Positions 61,434 to 64,000 of a DNA stretch of 64,000 bases are shown in pieces (the first letter of the stretch is position 1; each line of letters opens with the position of its first letter). Location of the stretch: positions 39,410 through 103,409 of the forward strand of contig JANQFX010000027.1 of NCBI GenBank assembly GCA_028277725.1. Reading direction: 5' to 3'. Both the position numbers and the translations under genes were made by a program. Source of the stretch: Thiohalocapsa sp. (GTDB lineage: Bacteria > Pseudomonadota > Gammaproteobacteria > Chromatiales > Chromatiaceae). The notes below the pieces were generated by a model, which was not told the DNA's origin, ran no database searches, and saw nothing but the letters and a program-made list of their open reading frames with translations.

Positions 61434-61505
61434 GTGAAGTTTGAAGTGTGAAACCGGGCGCCGGCGTTCGCCCCGTCACTTCAGGTTCGCCCCTTCAAAC
61501 TTCAC
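61434..61505. repeat. Inverted repeat between the two [2Fe-2S] ferredoxin genes
   Basis: Perfect 13-base arms GTGAAGTTTGAAG (61434-61446) and CTTCAAACTTCAC (61493-61505) enclose 46 bases, including a smaller hairpin GGCGCCGGCGTTCGCC. Additional TGAAGTGTGAA-type units surround it. No T tract; could stabilise or attenuate the operon mRNA. Confidence 0.7.
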
Positions 61506-61530
61506 ACTTCATAGATAGCGGAGCTGTTTC

Positions 61531-61878
61531 ATGGCCCTCGTCACCTTCTCCAACCCCGAATTCAAAGACAAGACGGTCTACGCCGTCGCCGGCAGCCACA
61601 CCGAGACGATTCTCAAGATCGCCAAGGAGCACAAGGTTCCGGTCCAGTTCGATTGCCAGGACGGCGAATGCGGCCACTGCCTGGTCCGCGTCACCAGCGT
61701 CGACAACAAGGAGCGCATGGGCTACCACCTCACCGAGAAGGAGCGCACCGTGCTCAAGGAACTCGGCAAGCTGACCGCAGATCAGATCGATCAGCTCATG
61801 GTGGACGACCTGCCCAGCGAGTGGCGTCTGGCCTGCCAGATGATCGTGCGCGACGAAGACATCCTCGTGGAGTACTGA
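61531..61878 (+). CDS. [2Fe-2S] ferredoxin, second nif-associated copy
   Basis: A 115-residue ferredoxin-fold protein with FDCQDGECGHCLVRV and LACQMIVRDEDI as ligand regions, plus a helical insertion (KERTVLKELGKLTADQIDQL). It differs in length from the preceding ferredoxin, so it is not a recent duplicate. GGAG precedes ATG 61531, and nifQ starts 2 bases after its stop. Confidence 0.85.
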   Translation: MALVTFSNPEFKDKTVYAVAGSHTETILKIAKEHKVPVQFDCQDGECGHCLVRVTSVDNKERMGYHLTEKERTVLKELGKLTADQIDQLMVDDLPSEWRLACQMIVRDEDILVEY

Positions 61879-61880
61879 CC

Positions 61881-62519
61881 ATGTCCGTGCCGGCGGCAGC
61901 CTTGCGTTCACACTCGATCCCGGTCCCGATGCCGGCGATCGAGGACATCAAGCGGACCAGCGAGCCGACTGTGGCCAACCGCCTGCGGGCAAGGCTCATG
62001 GACCAGGCCGCCGGTCACGGCAACGATCAGGTCTACGCCTGCATGATCGCGAGCTGGCAGGCCGGCACCGGCGCCATGCCGGACTGGCTCGGCCTGCAAC
62101 CGGCGGCCTTCCGCTGCCTGCTCGCACACCACTTTCCCGGCGCCGACATGGGTGCCCTAACCTCCCAGGGTGTTTCCGTACCGACCGACCGGGAGGACGA
62201 GATCGACGAACTGGTGCGGCTGATGCTGCGCGGCAAGGCGGGCGACTCGCCGTCCGAGGTCTGGATGGCACACATCGTCGCCGCCGGCTGCATGGCGGCT
62301 GACCACCTGTGGCAGGACCTGGGGCTCTGGTCCCGGTCCGATCTCACCGACCTGATGCGCCGCAACTTCCCGACGCTCGCGGCCGGCAACGTCAAGGACA
62401 TGAAGTGGAAGCGCTTCCTGTACAAACAGCTGTGCGAGGCGGAGGGGATCTACACCTGCCGCGCCCCGTCCTGTGCGGAGTGTGCCGACTATGATGCTTG
62501 TTTCGGTCCCGAGGTCTGA
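61881..62519 (+). CDS. nifQ: Molybdenum delivery protein NifQ
   Basis: A 212-residue Fe-S protein that passes molybdenum to the NifEN/NifH machinery. The C-terminal motif CRAPSCAECADYDACFGPE (C-x4-C-x2-C-x5-C) is the cluster and Mo site. KWKRFLYKQLCEAEGIYTC is also typical. Start ATG 61881 is close to the preceding stop, so it is co-translated. Confidence 0.95.
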   Translation: MSVPAAALRSHSIPVPMPAIEDIKRTSEPTVANRLRARLMDQAAGHGNDQVYACMIASWQAGTGAMPDWLGLQPAAFRCLLAHHFPGADMGALTSQGVSVPTDREDEIDELVRLMLRGKAGDSPSEVWMAHIVAAGCMAADHLWQDLGLWSRSDLTDLMRRNFPTLAAGNVKDMKWKRFLYKQLCEAEGIYTCRAPSCAECADYDACFGPEV

Positions 62520-62604
62520 GTTCGTTCCAGCGCATTCAGCGGTTCAGTGCTCCGCGCAAGGTCCGGTGGGTCGACACTATCCATCACCGCGAAAGCCCGG
62601 GCTC

Positions 62605-63489
62605 ATGGCACGCGCGGAAGGCGCCTACCTGGGGCTCGCCGTCGGCGATGCCCTCGGCGCGACCGTGGAGTTCATGACGCCGCGGGAGATCGCCCACCAC
62701 CACGGCACGCACCGCGACATCCGCGGCGGCGGCTGGCTCAAGCTGCGCCGCGGCCAGGTCACGGACGACACCGGCATGGCCCTGGCGCTCGGCGACAGCA
62801 TGCTGCGCAGCGGCCGCGTCGACCCCGTCGACATCGCCGATGCCTTCAGCGACTGGATGCGGACCAAACCGGTCGATATCGGCAATACGGTGCGCCGCGG
62901 CATCGTCCACTATCGCAGCACCGGCGAGTGCCGTGTGCCGCCGAGCGAGCACGACGCCGGCAACGGTGCCTGCATGCGTTGTCTGCCGGTGGCGCTGGGC
63001 TATCTGGGCGCCGGCCCCGAGACCTTGGCCCAGGCCAACCGCAGGCAGGCACACGTCACGCACAACAACCCCGTCGCCGACGCCGGTACCCTGACCGTGC
63101 TGAAGATGGTCCAGGCCGCGCTGCTCGGCGAAGGGCCGACGGCGCTGCGCGCACTGGCCGATGACCTGGCGCAGCGGCATCGCGCCTACCGCTTCGATCG
63201 TCGGCGCATGGAGAACCCGAGCGCATACCTGGGCGATACGCTCAAGGCCGTCTTTCAATCGCTGTTCGCCACCGACGACTTCGAGTCGGCGCTCGTGGAC
63301 GTGATCAACCGCGGCGGCGATGCCGACACCACGGGCGCCATCCTGGGCATGATCGCCGGCGCGCTCTACGGACGCGACGCGATACCCGAGCGCTGGGTCT
63401 CGACATTGGAGAAGGACACCCGCCGTCGCTGCCTGACCCAGGCCCGCTCGCTCATCACCCTGATCCCAAGCCTGCGCGCGGCATTGTGA
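62605..63489 (+). CDS. draG: ADP-ribosyl-[dinitrogenase reductase] hydrolase
   Basis: A 294-residue ADP-ribosylglycohydrolase that removes ADP-ribose from NifH and so reactivates nitrogenase. The dimetal site motifs are GLAVGDALGATVEFM, VTDDTGMALAL and NRGGDADTTGAILGMIAGA. ATG 62605 begins at the family start. Its partner transferase draT is not found in the window, although NifH control by DraG requires it; it may lie elsewhere. Confidence 0.93.
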   Translation: MARAEGAYLGLAVGDALGATVEFMTPREIAHHHGTHRDIRGGGWLKLRRGQVTDDTGMALALGDSMLRSGRVDPVDIADAFSDWMRTKPVDIGNTVRRGIVHYRSTGECRVPPSEHDAGNGACMRCLPVALGYLGAGPETLAQANRRQAHVTHNNPVADAGTLTVLKMVQAALLGEGPTALRALADDLAQRHRAYRFDRRRMENPSAYLGDTLKAVFQSLFATDDFESALVDVINRGGDADTTGAILGMIAGALYGRDAIPERWVSTLEKDTRRRCLTQARSLITLIPSLRAAL

Positions 63490-63622
63490 AGGCACGCGGG
63501 TCGAACGCAGCGGGACCCAACCGCAACGCCCAACAGCGAAACTCGCCCCGCCGCACTCGGCGGATCAAGCTCCAGGGAGATGCCGATCGATCGGCATGTC
63601 CCTCTGTCGATCTTCGGCTGGC

Positions 63623-63805
63623 CTACTCCGACGCCGTCGGCAGATCGGCACCGAAGCCGGCCGCCGCCAGCAGGTCGGGGATATCCGCCTCAATGATGTC
63701 GATGCCGAGCCGGTCGCAGAAGCGCCGCTCCTCCAGAAAGCGCGTCACGGCCTTGCGCCCGCACTTCAACTCCACATTCATCGCCGCGCGCGGGAACTCC
63801 CACAT
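63623..63805 (-). pseudogene. Unassigned C-terminal protein fragment
   Basis: About 60 residues (MWEFPRAAMNVELKCGRKAV, then FLEERRFCDRLGIDIIEADI). It reads like real protein, but the upstream part is cut by the hairpin repeat at 63816. No family recognised. Confidence 0.35.
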
Positions 63806-63815
63806 CAGTTTCGTA

Positions 63816-63842
63816 GGGTGGGTCAAGCGCAGCGGACCCACC
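63816..63842. repeat. GGGTGGGTC...GGACCCACC hairpin repeat, copy 5
   Basis: Stem arms GGTGGGTC / GGACCCACC around AAGCGCAGC. Same core as the copies at 37690 and 63902, with a stem changed on both sides. Confidence 0.75.
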
Positions 63843-63901
63843 GCCAGCAGGGATATACGTTTTCATTACAGAGGTATAGAGAGCATTTCGAACCCCGAAG
63901 A

Positions 63902-63927
63902 GGTGGAACCGCTGCGCTTGTTCCACC
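63902..63927. repeat. GGTGGAAC...GTTCCACC hairpin repeat, copy 6
   Basis: Stem GGTGGAAC / GTTCCACC with core CGCTGCGCTT, the reverse complement of the AAGCGCAGCG core in copy 5. 63843-64000 has no gene. Confidence 0.75.
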
Positions 63928-64000
63928 CTTGTATGTTCTGTTCCCAGGGATTGACAGGGAGGAGAGATAAACGGATTTGATGAAGAGTCCTGGGAAGCCG

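Noticed and set aside
1..64000. CRISPR arrays, rRNA genes, complete insertion sequences
   Set aside because: No regular direct repeats with spacers, no rRNA-like sequence, and no intact transposase with terminal repeats were seen.

Overview
The window reads as a high-GC gammaproteobacterial chromosome, most likely a purple sulfur bacterium (Chromatiaceae). Three things point there: a sulfur-globule-type envelope protein (7870-8235), a complete rnfABCDGEH electron-transport operon lying divergent to nifLA, and a nif accessory cluster that includes an Allochromatium-type 2[4Fe-4S] ferredoxin, nifQ and draG. No rRNA gene, intact tRNA gene, CRISPR array or replication origin is visible.

Layout. 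1-8.3 kb: rsmA tail, lon, a SWIM/SNF2 helicase with a co-oriented unknown protein, and the sulfur globule gene with a strong promoter and a terminator. 8.6-12.3 kb (minus strand): an MFS exporter with a His-rich tail and an ECF metal importer cbiMQO. 12.4-26.7 kb: an accessory region entered through a tRNA-Arg-like remnant. It holds a frameshifted PLD protein, a two-gene soluble/4-TM module (14314-15835), a coiled-coil plus GIY-YIG pair, a methyltransferase, several toxin-antitoxin loci (some broken by duplicated fragments), a YhaNO-like ATPase/nuclease pair, and decayed pieces including one resembling phosphorothioation-associated methyltransferases. 27-33 kb: divergent dmeF/dmeR metal efflux and regulator, a giant 5TM-PAS4-GGDEF-EAL-CZB protein, and a TRIC/YicG-like membrane protein. 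34.3-37.6 kb: prpC, prpB and a GntR regulator of propionate (2-methylcitrate) metabolism. 37.9-45 kb: MoxR/DUF58 pair, an outer membrane protein, an XpaC-like gene, pseudogenes, and a DsrC-like protein without the redox cysteines.

45.4-63.5 kb is the nitrogen-fixation region. rnfABCDGEH (minus) probably supplies low-potential electrons to nitrogenase. nifL-nifA (plus) provides redox/nitrogen control. nifB-fdx-(arsC-like)-fprA-fdx-fdx-nifQ-draG (plus) covers FeMo-co synthesis, electron carriers, oxygen protection, Mo delivery and nitrogenase-reductase reactivation. A NifA-type site and a -24/-12 promoter are readable in front of nifB, and a weaker set in front of rnfA.

The most unusual signal is a family of about 130-150 bp multi-hairpin repeats (38.9, 40.8, 55.1 and 55.6 kb). 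Their stems change in a compensatory way between copies. One copy lies in frame inside a protein-coding gene, adding about 42 codons. Two further repeat types are dispersed here: GGGTGGAC...GTCCACCC hairpins and TCGNNN hexamer arrays. These family assignments rest on reading motifs by eye; no database search was possible.
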